This document shows, one piece after another, positions 1 to 5,978 of a stretch of DNA of 6,140 nt. Each line of letters starts with the position of its first letter. The stretch's first letter is position 1. The stretch is from assembly GCA_000435755.1 (NCBI GenBank), contig FR889087.1, forward strand, positions 12,498 to 18,637. Reading direction: 5' to 3'. The notes beneath the pieces are model-generated. The model had not been told where the DNA came from. It worked only from the letters and a program-made list of their open reading frames with translations, and searched no databases. The stretch is from Clostridium sp. CAG:508 (GTDB lineage Bacteria > Bacillota > Clostridia > TANB77 > CAG-508). The position numbers and the translations under genes were made by a program.

Positions 1-418
1 TTGAAATTTCTTGTTCTTTTTTCAATTTGTCTTTTAACTCTAATATTGCTCTTTGTGCTGTTTTTGGTCCTATTCCTGGTACCTTTTTTAATATTGCCAC
101 ATCATTTGAAATGACTGCTAAAGCAAATTGTGATGGTGTAATGTTTGATAATATTCCTAATGCACCTTTTGCTCCTATTCCACCAACGCTTAATAGTAAT
201 TCAAACATACGCAATTCTTCATTTGTTAGAAATCCATATAGACTAACGTCGTCTTCCCTAACTCTCATAAATGTATAAATTTGAACTTTATCTCCTATAT
301 TTCCAGTATTAGCAATTGTTGATTCAGGCATAAATATTTTATAACCTAAACCTCCTGCTTCTACTACTATATATCCTTTTGTTTTTATTTCCAAAATTCC
401 TTTAATATATGCTAACAT
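1..418 (-). CDS. ruvA: Holliday junction branch migration protein RuvA (3' end beyond window)
   Basis: RuvA binds the four-way Holliday junction and loads the RuvB motor for branch migration in recombinational repair. The 139 visible residues cover domains I and II. The N-terminal OB-fold domain (about 1-63) starts MLAYIKG and carries the family's VREDDVSLYGF segment (53-63). Two helix-hairpin-helix motifs follow: SVGGIGAKGALGIL (77-90) and KKVPGIGPKTAQR (111-123), the latter the canonical junction-contacting GIGPKTA type. In the first motif an alanine (83) stands where proline is common. The flexible linker and the RuvB-binding domain III (roughly 50-60 residues in the family) lie beyond the left edge, so truncation is due to the window, not mutation. 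The ATG at 418 is preceded by AGGAGA (426-431) at 7 nt spacing. ruvB probably follows outside the window (inference). The gene is divergent from tcdA. Confidence 0.95.
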   Translation of the reverse strand, partial: MLAYIKGILEIKTKGYIVVEAGGLGYKIFMPESTIANTGNIGDKVQIYTFMRVREDDVSLYGFLTNEELRMFELLLSVGGIGAKGALGILSNITPSQFALAVISNDVAILKKVPGIGPKTAQRAILELKDKLKKEQEIS

Positions 419-445
419 ATTTTTATCTCCTCTCGTTTCACCAAT

Positions 446-473
446 ATTTTACCATAAAATAAAAAATTTGCAA
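446..473 (-). promoter_or_regulatory. Candidate sigma-A promoter of ruvA
   Basis: On the minus strand TTGCAA (468-473) and TAAAAT (446-451) are separated by 16 bp, and a TGG directly before the -10 gives an extended -10 element. The predicted transcript would start near 439, leaving a leader of about 20 nt that includes the ruvA Shine-Dalgarno. Assigned by consensus match only. Confidence 0.5.
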
Positions 474-498
474 GAGTTTTTACAAATTTTTGTTTGTG

Positions 499-527
499 TT
501 GTGTTGATAGTTATTTAGTGTTATAAT
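499..527 (+). promoter_or_regulatory. Candidate sigma-A promoter of tcdA
   Basis: A perfect TATAAT (522-527) lies 35 bp before the tcdA start. The only -35 candidate with 17 bp spacing is the weak TTGTGT (499-504); TTGATA (504-509) is closer to consensus but only 12 bp away. The -10 is convincing, the -35 is not. Confidence 0.4.
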
Positions 528-561
528 ATTTTTGTTAGATAAATTGTTATGAGGTATTAAA

Positions 562-1251
562 ATGAATAATTGGCTTAATAGAACAGAATATTTAATTGGT
601 GAAAATAATGTAAGTAAATTAGCACAAGCACATGTTTCAATATTTGGCTGTGGTGGTGTTGGTTCATATGTAATTGAAGCATTGGCTCGTAGTGGAGTTG
701 GCAATCTTACTTTAATTGATAAAGATGTTGTTGATATTACAAATATAAATCGTCAACTTATTGCAGATACTAGTACTGTTGGTAAACCTAAAGTTGAAGT
801 TGAAAAAGAAAGATTACTTAAAATAAATCCTAATTTGAATATAACCACTTATCAAATGTTTTATGATGCCTCTCAGGCAGATAAAATTTTAAATACGCAA
901 TTTGATTATGTAGTAGATGCTATTGATTGTGTTACTTCTAAGATAAATTTAGTTGAGGAATGTAATAAAAGAAATATTCCTATTATTTGTTCTATGGGCA
1001 CTGGAAATAAACTAGACCCTACTAAATTTGAAATTGCAGATATTAGTAAAACTTCAGTATGTCCTTTGGCTAAAGTTATGAGAAAAGAACTTGGAAAGCG
1101 TGGAATTAAGCATTTAAAAGTTGTGTATTCTAAAGAAGAACCTAAACGCTTTGATGTGGATAATAAAAGGACACCTGCTAGTATTAGTTTTGTGCCTTCT
1201 GTTGCAGGTTTAATTTTAGCTAGTGAAGTAGTTAAAGATTTAATCTCTTAA
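562..1251 (+). CDS. tcdA: tRNA threonylcarbamoyladenosine dehydratase (TcdA/CsdL, E1-like ThiF superfamily)
   Basis: TcdA uses ATP to cyclise the N6-threonylcarbamoyl group of t6A37 in ANN-decoding tRNAs to ct6A. The 229-residue protein is a single ThiF/MoeB-type adenylation domain. The nucleotide-binding GCGGVGSY is at 29-36, the acidic DKD at 53-55, the NINRQ motif at 61-65, and VDAID (118-122) matches the E1-like Asp motif. Family-specific parts follow: MGTGNKLDPT (145-154), ISKTSVCPLAKVMRKELGKR (161-180), VYSKEEP (188-194) and SISFVPSVAG (207-216). It is shorter than E. coli TcdA (268 aa) but normal for Firmicutes. There is no rhodanese or zinc Cys-pair domain as in MoeB/ThiF, which argues against molybdopterin or thiamine roles. 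The ATG at 562 has GAGG at 551-554. No convincing terminator separates it from rplM; 1261-1276 holds only a six-pair AT stem without a T-run. Confidence 0.93.
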   Translation: MNNWLNRTEYLIGENNVSKLAQAHVSIFGCGGVGSYVIEALARSGVGNLTLIDKDVVDITNINRQLIADTSTVGKPKVEVEKERLLKINPNLNITTYQMFYDASQADKILNTQFDYVVDAIDCVTSKINLVEECNKRNIPIICSMGTGNKLDPTKFEIADISKTSVCPLAKVMRKELGKRGIKHLKVVYSKEEPKRFDVDNKRTPASISFVPSVAGLILASEVVKDLIS

Positions 1252-1296
1252 TCTTACTCAAAAATTCGCAAATTTTAGTAATATTTGGGATTTTAC

Positions 1297-1325
1297 TTGA
1301 CTTTTTTATATTTTTGTATTAAAAT
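1297..1325 (+). promoter_or_regulatory. Sigma-A promoter of the rplM-rpsI operon
   Basis: TTGACT (1297-1302) and TAAAAT (1320-1325) are 17 bp apart. The expected transcription start is about 1332, which coincides with the first base of the structured leader that follows. This agreement of promoter and leader supports both. Confidence 0.7.
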
Positions 1326-1330
1326 ATTAA

Positions 1331-1396
1331 AGCGTATGTAGATTGTAATTATTTTTAAAGCTTCTCCCCGGTAGCCGAAAAAATAGTTTCATATAG
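1331..1396 (+). promoter_or_regulatory. Ribosomal protein L13 leader (autoregulatory mRNA structure)
   Basis: The rplM 5' leader folds into a nested structure. An outer stem pairs 1334-1338 (GUAUG) with 1390-1394 (CAUAU). A ten-pair inner stem joins 1347-1356 to 1379-1388, with one G-U pair. An apical element, either GCU/AGC (1360-1362 with 1373-1375) or CGG/CCG (1369-1371 with 1375-1377), presents the CUCCCCGGUAGCCGA block. Position, size and nested shape fit the L13 leader known upstream of rplM-rpsI in Firmicutes, where the ribosomal protein is thought to repress its own operon. The pairing is read directly from the sequence; the family assignment is from memory and position, not a covariance search. 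The Shine-Dalgarno (1415-1420) lies just downstream, so control of initiation is plausible. Confidence 0.65.
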
Positions 1397-1430
1397 ATTA
1401 TTTGAATTTGAAATGGAGGATATGATTACC

Positions 1431-1868
1431 ATGAATAATACAACATATAGTATTAAAAAAAGTGAAATTGAAAGCAAATGGTATATTATTGATGCAGCTG
1501 ATAAGCCATTAGGTAGAGTTGCTACTGAAGCTGCTAAATTATTAAGAGGAAAACATAAACCAACTTATACACCTCATATGGATGTTGGTGATCACGTTAT
1601 TATAATTAACTGTGATAAAGTTGTTTTAACAGGTAGAAAATTAGACCAAAAAATTTATAGAAGCCATTCAGGATATATTGGTGGAATGAAAGAAATTACA
1701 GCAAAAGATCTATTAGCTAAAAATCCTGAAAGAATGATGACTCATGCCGTTGTAGGTATGCTTCCTCATACAAGACTTGGTAGACAAATGGCTAAAAAAT
1801 TAAGAGTATATGCTGGTAGCGAGCATGAAAATATCGCTCAAAAACCTGAAGTTTGGGAGGTAAAATAA
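1431..1868 (+). CDS. rplM: 50S ribosomal protein L13
   Basis: L13 is an early-assembling large-subunit protein that contacts 23S rRNA. The 145 residues match the family's usual 142-145. KWYIIDAADKPLGRVATEAA lies at 17-36, RGKHKPTYTPHMDVGDHVI at 39-57, VVLTGRKLDQKIY at 64-76, HSGYIGGMKEIT at 79-90, and the L13 signature MLPHTRLGRQMAKKLRVYAG at 110-129, ending in AQKPEVWEVK. I chose ATG 1431 because GGAGGA (1415-1420) sits 10 nt upstream. The in-frame ATG at 1413 overlaps that Shine-Dalgarno, and the one at 1422 is only 2 nt behind it. It is first gene of a two-gene operon with rpsI, preceded by its own promoter and a probable autoregulatory leader. Confidence 0.97.
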   Translation: MNNTTYSIKKSEIESKWYIIDAADKPLGRVATEAAKLLRGKHKPTYTPHMDVGDHVIIINCDKVVLTGRKLDQKIYRSHSGYIGGMKEITAKDLLAKNPERMMTHAVVGMLPHTRLGRQMAKKLRVYAGSEHENIAQKPEVWEVK

Positions 1869-1869
1869 A

Positions 1870-2274
1870 ATGGCTAAGAAATCTGATAATATTGTTTTTT
1901 TAGGAACAGGAAGAAGAAAAAAATCAATTGCTAGAGTTAGATTAGTAGAAGGTAAAGGAAACATTACTGTAAATGGTAAAACTTTAGATGAATACTTTGG
2001 AACAGAAGTATTAAAAGTTATAGTAAAACAACCATTAGTTGCAACTAACACATTAGATAAATATGATGTTATTTGTAAAGTAGTTGGTGGTGGTTTTACA
2101 GGTCAAGCAGGAGCTATTCGTCATGGTATAGCAAGAGCTTTAAATGAAGCTAATAGCGAATACAGACCAGCTTTAAAATCTGCAGGATTCTTAACAAGAG
2201 ATCCTCGTATGAAGGAAAGAAAAAAATACGGTCTTAAAAAAGCTAGAAAAGCTCCACAATTTAGTAAGAGATAA
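1870..2274 (+). CDS. rpsI: 30S ribosomal protein S9
   Basis: S9 is a small-subunit head protein whose C-terminal tail reaches the P-site tRNA. The 134-residue product shows FLGTGRRKKSIARVRL (10-25), GKGNITVNGKTLDEYF (28-43), GGGFTGQAGAIRHGIARAL (73-91) and the basic tail TRDPRMKERKKYGLKKARK (109-127) ending in the invariant SKR. Length and terminus are normal, so the gene is complete. The start lies 1 nt after the rplM stop, and its Shine-Dalgarno GGGAGG (1855-1860) is inside the end of rplM, giving tight co-translation in the conserved rplM-rpsI pair. Expression should follow the L13 leader. Confidence 0.98.
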   Translation: MAKKSDNIVFLGTGRRKKSIARVRLVEGKGNITVNGKTLDEYFGTEVLKVIVKQPLVATNTLDKYDVICKVVGGGFTGQAGAIRHGIARALNEANSEYRPALKSAGFLTRDPRMKERKKYGLKKARKAPQFSKR

Positions 2275-2280
2275 TATTTC

Positions 2281-2311
2281 AAAAGAAGTTGCAACTACGC
2301 AACTTCTTTTT
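2281..2311. terminator. Bidirectional rho-independent terminator between rpsI and yunB
   Basis: An eight-pair GAAGTTGC/GCAACTTC stem (2285-2292 with 2299-2306) encloses a six-base loop and is flanked by AAAA and TTTTT. It lies in the 42-bp gap between convergent genes, 6 bp after the rpsI stop and just after the yunB stop on the other strand, so it can end both transcripts. Confidence 0.9.
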
Positions 2312-2316
2312 GTATG

Positions 2317-3033
2317 CTATTCTATTATATCTATTGCATTATCTTTGGTTATTCCATCTAAGTTGTAGTAAGCATTTGGTATATCTCCTACTATCACTCC
2401 CTCTGCTATAAGCACTTGGTTTGCAATTTCTTCTTCCATTGTTTCAAATGGAGTTAATATTATAACCTTACATTTTATTTCTAAATAAATTCTATGTAGG
2501 GTTTGATTTATTCCAGCTGATGTAAATTCTGACCTTAGGTCTGTGTCTAAGTCTCCTACCATTTTCATTTTCACATTTACTTTTGGTCCTATTCCTGAGA
2601 ATAATTTACTACCCAAAAAACTTCCTAGTGGAATTTTGAAACTGCTATTTTCTTCTCTTTCCAATTCTTCCTGTATATACACTGGAATATCAGATATTAT
2701 TTTATTTATTGTAAACACATTAGTGCCTACTCTATTTATATTTCCATTCTCGTCTTTACTTATAACTAGAATGTCGTTATACTCATATTTTGCCATTACT
2801 TCTGTTGCTTTTATATTAGATACTTTAGTTGCAACAGATTTAGCCATACTTTTGCAATTTTTCTCTATTATTGGTTGTATTCCTTTTAAACTAAATCCTG
2901 CCACACTAATTGCTATTACTAATATAGCCGTTATCTTTAGTACCTTTGATGTGTTTTTATTAGGATTTCCATTGTTTTGTATTATTATCTTTGGTAACCT
3001 GATTCTATTTCTTGAATATATTTTATCATCCAT
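2317..3033 (-). CDS. yunB: Sporulation protein YunB
   Basis: YunB is a mother-cell (sigma-E regulon) sporulation protein in B. subtilis; its biochemical role is unknown. The 238-residue product has a basic N-terminus, one hydrophobic segment at about 31-49 (VLKITAILVIAISVAGFSL) that should anchor it in a membrane, and an extracytoplasmic or intermembrane domain carrying family-typical blocks: IPLGSFLGS (134-142), GIGPKV (147-152), TSAGINQTLHRIYLE (171-185) and LIAEGVIVGDIPNAYYNL (208-225). I chose ATG 3033, which overlaps the sipL stop in ATGGATGA. The frame is also open upstream to a TTG at 3063, but that codon has no Shine-Dalgarno and would give a 38-nt overlap. No clear Shine-Dalgarno precedes 3033 either, suggesting translational coupling to sipL. 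Family identification is confident; function here is inferred from the family. Confidence 0.87.
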   Translation of the reverse strand: MDDKIYSRNRIRLPKIIIQNNGNPNKNTSKVLKITAILVIAISVAGFSLKGIQPIIEKNCKSMAKSVATKVSNIKATEVMAKYEYNDILVISKDENGNINRVGTNVFTINKIISDIPVYIQEELEREENSSFKIPLGSFLGSKLFSGIGPKVNVKMKMVGDLDTDLRSEFTSAGINQTLHRIYLEIKCKVIILTPFETMEEEIANQVLIAEGVIVGDIPNAYYNLDGITKDNAIDIIE

Positions 3034-4558
3034 GGTATCTAGGAATATATAGTTGTTTTCCAACTTGAAGATTATCTGGGTTTTCTATTCCATTTACCCT
3101 GCTAATATCTTCTACTGTGCTTCCAAATTTCTTAGCAATACTCCATAAAGAATCACCTGGTTTTACAAAATATATTATCATACTATATTGACAAGTTGCT
3201 CTGCTATCCGCTTCTGTAACCTCATCTATAATAGAAATACTACTATCTTTTCCACTAATAGCTGTAAATCCTAAATCAACTTTGATGTCTATACTTTCAT
3301 CTGGCATTACTATAAAGTTTTGCGCATCTATTTCTATTACTGTGTCTATGTTGCTTCCAGAATTTACGCCGTCAAAGTCCATTGTAAAGCTAAATGGCAC
3401 ACTTGCCTCTTTTGTCTCTATGCCAGTGTTGCCAGTTCCAGCAAATATAAAGTTTAGCTTTAAATCGCCGTCATATATTATTCTGTCATTTAATATGGTT
3501 TGCTCCTCAATAACAGGAAGTACCTCTACATCATATATTTTTCTTGATCCTATTTCTGGTATTACTTGCTTTTCTCTAATATTACATACCTGTTTTTTCA
3601 AATCCTGATTTTGCATTACTTTTACATTCTTTTGATTAAATTGTAAATTTTTAGTTGGACTATATAAGTCTTGTATCATTTGTATACTTCTATTTTCATA
3701 AGCCTCACAATAAACCTCTATTTCAGCTTCTACATATATTGAATGATCTTCTACATTGTTTGGTTTTATAATAATATTCTTTATCTCATATTTTACATTA
3801 CAATTGTGGTCTTCACTAATGTTTGGCAAATCTATAAATCCTACAACTGGTATAGTTGCTTCTTTCATATTTATACGATTATCTTCTGTTAAATATATAA
3901 TTTTTACTTGTAAATCTGATTTAATTAAAACCTTGTTATAACTTATTTTTGTATCTCGATTTGTTATTCTTAAATCTGTTTTCATTACCTCTACTAGATT
4001 ATCAGCCTCGTCAAGATTTATAGTATCTTTTGCATACACTTTTGTATTTCCACATCCCACTAAAGAATTTATTTGGAACTCTCTATTCAAGCATTGTACA
4101 TCATTTAAGTTATTTATTTCTTTCACATATTCAACTGTTTCATTAGAAGATACCTTTGCATCAACTTCTAAAATTGCTTTCATATGAATTTTTCTTCCGT
4201 TTAACACATGTGCCTCTAATCCTCTTAAATTGACATTGGCATCTAAACTCATATCACTCCTTACTTTTTCCATGTCAATTACTTGTGTGAAATCTATATT
4301 AGCGTTTAGGCTTCTTACTTGATTTTCTTCTGTATCTGCTAAATACATAATATATGTATTAACACAGCCATCTAGTCTAATTTTTCCATCCATAATTTCT
4401 TTTTTATAAATACAAACTATTCCACTATTACTAATAATATTTAATATGTCTGGCTTTACGTCAGGAACAATACAATCTTCTTCTACCATAAAGGTATCTC
4501 TTTTTTGTTCAATAATTTGATTTAAAATTAGACTATCTTTTGCTGTTTCAATCGCCAT
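3026..4558 (-). CDS. sipL: SipL-like spore coat morphogenetic protein (SPOCS/DUF3794 repeats plus LysM)
   Basis: SipL binds the ATPase SpoIVA and tethers the coat basement layer around the forespore in clostridia, a job done by SpoVID in Bacillus. The 510-residue protein has no signal peptide or membrane segment. Three beta-rich SPOCS/DUF3794-type units can be traced at roughly 30-135, 180-285 and 340-435, with the typical VEEDCIVPDVKPDI opening at 25-38. A C-terminal LysM domain occupies about 461-507: YFVKPGDSLWSIAKKFGSTV (463-482), SRVNGIENPDNLQVGKQLYI (486-505). In C. difficile the LysM domain makes the SpoIVA contact. ATG 4558 has AGGAGGG (4567-4573) at 8 nt; the longer open frame to 4606 lacks this and would start against the terminator. 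The stop overlaps yunB by 8 nt. DUF3794-LysM proteins have several paralogues, so SipL rests also on the yabG-veg neighbourhood. Confidence 0.85.
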   Translation of the reverse strand: MAIETAKDSLILNQIIEQKRDTFMVEEDCIVPDVKPDILNIISNSGIVCIYKKEIMDGKIRLDGCVNTYIMYLADTEENQVRSLNANIDFTQVIDMEKVRSDMSLDANVNLRGLEAHVLNGRKIHMKAILEVDAKVSSNETVEYVKEINNLNDVQCLNREFQINSLVGCGNTKVYAKDTINLDEADNLVEVMKTDLRITNRDTKISYNKVLIKSDLQVKIIYLTEDNRINMKEATIPVVGFIDLPNISEDHNCNVKYEIKNIIIKPNNVEDHSIYVEAEIEVYCEAYENRSIQMIQDLYSPTKNLQFNQKNVKVMQNQDLKKQVCNIREKQVIPEIGSRKIYDVEVLPVIEEQTILNDRIIYDGDLKLNFIFAGTGNTGIETKEASVPFSFTMDFDGVNSGSNIDTVIEIDAQNFIVMPDESIDIKVDLGFTAISGKDSSISIIDEVTEADSRATCQYSMIIYFVKPGDSLWSIAKKFGSTVEDISRVNGIENPDNLQVGKQLYIPRYHG

Positions 4559-4606
4559 TTTTAAATCCCTCCTATTCGTTTTTACTAATATATATTGACA
4601 AGGCAT

Positions 4607-4637
4607 AAAAAAAATTCCTAAAATTAGGAATTTTTTT
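4607..4637 (-). terminator. Rho-independent terminator after veg
   Basis: TTCCTA/TAGGAA (4615-4620 with 4625-4630) around an AAAT loop is extended by an A8/T7 run on each side. On the minus strand the stem is followed by eight T residues. It starts 17 bp after the veg stop and separates veg from sipL. The symmetric tracts would also work on the plus strand, but no plus-strand gene enters here. Confidence 0.85.
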
Positions 4638-4653
4638 ATTGTTTAATATTTAA

Positions 4654-4950
4654 TTATGCTAAATTTCTTTGTTTTTTTGTTTCTGTTACTGGTGGAAGTA
4701 ATGGACTATATCCATTTCCATCAAATACATCTACTTCAACAGTTCTTGTTAAGATATCTGTGTAACTGTAAGTAACATTTCTATTTTCTTCCTCATATTT
4801 TATAACAAAAATATTTGGATAAGTTTTTTCTATTGTAGCTTCTTTTTCAAAGGTTCTACATCTTCCTAGTGAGCCTTTGATCATTATCTTTTGTCCGATC
4901 ATCTCATTAATGTCAGTTTTTAAACTAGTAATATCATTTGGACAAATCAT
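4654..4950 (-). CDS. veg: Veg family protein
   Basis: Veg is a small, highly expressed Firmicutes protein (DUF1021), reported in B. subtilis to stimulate biofilm matrix gene expression; its molecular mechanism is unclear. The 98-residue product shows the family core: MIGQKIMIKGSLGRCRTFEK (17-36), TIEKTYPNIFVIKYEEE (39-55) and VTYSYTDILTRTVEVDVF (59-76). The usual protein is about 80-86 residues; here a tail of about 20 residues (GNGYSPLLPPVTETKKQRNL) follows the core. ATG 4950 is preceded by AGGTGAT (4954-4960), complementary to the very 3' end of 16S rRNA. The in-frame ATG at 4989 lies between the promoter elements and cannot be the start. It is transcribed alone from a consensus promoter, between yabG and a terminator, matching the yabG-veg adjacency of B. 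subtilis. Confidence 0.88.
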   Translation of the reverse strand: MICPNDITSLKTDINEMIGQKIMIKGSLGRCRTFEKEATIEKTYPNIFVIKYEEENRNVTYSYTDILTRTVEVDVFDGNGYSPLLPPVTETKKQRNLA

Positions 4951-4979
4951 ATCATCACCTACTTCATTAAGATAGGCAA

Positions 4980-5008
4980 ATAATATCATTTTTGGTCGAT
5001 TTTGTCAA
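4980..5008 (-). promoter_or_regulatory. Strong sigma-A promoter of veg
   Basis: On the minus strand a perfect TTGACA (5003-5008) and TATTAT (4980-4985) are separated by 17 bp, with TGA before the -10 as an extended element. The expected start near 4973 leaves a leader of about 23 nt. Strong vegetative expression of veg is known in B. subtilis, whose veg promoter is similarly close to consensus. Confidence 0.85.
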
Positions 5009-5065
5009 AGAAGATTCGTTCGTACTTAATACCAATGTTTTAGTATTTTCAACCAATTCAAGTTC

Positions 5066-5087
5066 TATATTACATTTATATTACATT
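5066..5087. repeat. Perfect 11-bp tandem duplication upstream of veg
   Basis: TATATTACATT occurs twice head to tail (5066-5076 and 5077-5087). It lies in the 110-bp gap between the yabG stop and the veg promoter, about 58 bp upstream of the veg -35. The period is close to one helical turn, so both copies face the same side of DNA. It may be a paired regulator site, an UP-type AT-rich element, or chance in AT-rich DNA. Confidence 0.6.
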
Positions 5088-5118
5088 TCTATTTCTGTTT
5101 TGTTACAAAGTTGTTTTC

Positions 5119-5944
5119 TTATATAGTCAATAACTTTTTCTTTCCATTTCCACCTGTTCCACTTACTCCCCTTTGCCCATCACGTAATTCATTTTCAATA
5201 TCTTTTATTGTAACAAACCTTTTCTCGTCTGTAACTGCAATCTTTTCTGCTACAATTATTGGATCCATAAAATCAATTAAAATACGTGCTGGTGATGATG
5301 CAAAGTTTGCACCTGCCATCATTATTCCTTCATAGTAACTTTGACATGCACCTGCAAAAATTACTAAGTCATCTCTCATGTTATTTTTTCTAGCTTCTTC
5401 TACTGCTTTTATAAAGTAACTAGAATTTCTATAATTATATATATCTGTAAAGTTCTTCCCTTTTTTTATCATTCCATCATGACCTGTTATTACTAATATT
5501 TCAGGTCTATATTTTCTTACCAGTGAACCAACAAAAACTGGTTGTTTTCTTTCCGGAATGTTTTTCACGATAGCATTTAAACCCACTTTTTTGTAATATA
5601 TATTTGATTTTTCGCTATACTTTTTGTCTCCATCTATATGCAAAATTCTCCCAGTATGAATTATTGTTTTTTCTCTTACATCTTCATTATTTTTTAACAG
5701 TTCTTCTCTAGTTTTTATTCTCTTTTCAACAGTTTCCTCCATTGCTCTTAAATGTTTTTCCACTTGCTTGGTTTCTATTAGTTCCAAATCATTCACATCA
5801 CTATCGGCTTGAATTCTAACCGTTAATCCGCTTAAGTATTGCTATGTCACCATTTCTAGTTTTTATTATTCTTTCAACTGTAAAATAAATGTCTTTTCCA
5901 TAAGATAATCTTCCTACTATATCTCCTTTTTTAATTTTTTTCAT
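5119..5944 (-). pseudogene. yabG: Sporulation-specific protease YabG, frameshifted
   Basis: YabG (peptidase family U57) is a late mother-cell cysteine protease that trims coat proteins; in B. subtilis SpoIVA and SafA are among its targets, and in C. difficile it processes cortex-lytic preproteins. The N-terminal part (5944 down to stop 5816) has MKKIKKGDIVGRLSYGKDIY. The rest is in another frame ending at 5119. Removing one base near 5830 joins them into 274 residues (B. subtilis YabG has 290), reading ILKGLTVRIQADSD across the joint (36-49). Key segments are intact: HIDGD (102-106), RPEILVITGHD (146-156, H155), FAGACQS (196-202, C200, the probable catalytic cysteine) and AGANFASSPAR (210-220). 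The tail is Gly/Lys-rich. ATG 5944 has a GA-rich GAAGAGTGAT ahead of it. As written, the product would be a 42-residue fragment plus a headless protease fragment from an internal start such as GTG 5796. Sequencing error, real mutation or programmed shift cannot be separated here. Confidence 0.9.
5816..5841 (-). other. Frameshift zone within yabG
   Basis: The N-terminal frame ends at TAG 5816-5818, and the C-terminal frame is closed upstream by TAG 5842-5844, so the shift must lie between them. Family comparison puts it in CTTAAGCGGA (minus strand, 5836 down to 5827): dropping the C at 5830 yields LKG, matching the expected L-x-G spacing before VRI-x-ADSD. It is a +1 disruption (one base gained, or two lost) and not in a homopolymer. 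Confidence 0.8.
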
Positions 5945-5978
5945 ATCACTCTTCCCTTCTATACATATAGGGTTATGA

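Noticed and set aside
27..278. Plus-strand 83-residue open frame
   Set aside because: It lies entirely antisense to ruvA, whose minus-strand translation matches the RuvA family throughout; no Shine-Dalgarno or family features.
480..704. Minus-strand 74-residue open frame across the tcdA promoter and start
   Set aside because: It overlaps the nucleotide-binding region of tcdA and its own tail is low-complexity Asn-rich; it looks like a shadow.
1256..1279. Possible tcdA terminator hairpin
   Set aside because: Only six A-T pairs around CGCA and no following T-run; too weak to call, so possible readthrough toward rplM is left open.
1413..1430. Six extra N-terminal residues for L13 from ATG 1413 or ATG 1422
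   Set aside because: ATG 1413 overlaps the GGAGGA Shine-Dalgarno and ATG 1422 is too close to it; ATG 1431 has correct spacing and gives the family length.
2543..3052. Plus-strand hydrophobic 169-residue open frame
   Set aside because: It is antisense to yunB; the apparent hydrophobicity comes from T-rich complements of AT-rich coding DNA.
3034..3063. Upstream TTG start for yunB
   Set aside because: No ribosome binding site before 3063, and it would produce a 38-nt overlap; ATG 3033 gives the compact ATGGATGA overlap.
4951..4989. Upstream ATG for veg at 4989
   Set aside because: It falls between the -35 and -10 of the consensus veg promoter, so it is not on the expected transcript; AGGTGAT precedes ATG 4950.
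5095..5118. Possible yabG terminator
   Set aside because: The sequence after the yabG stop has scattered ACAA/TTGT pairs but no stable stem followed by T residues on the minus strand.
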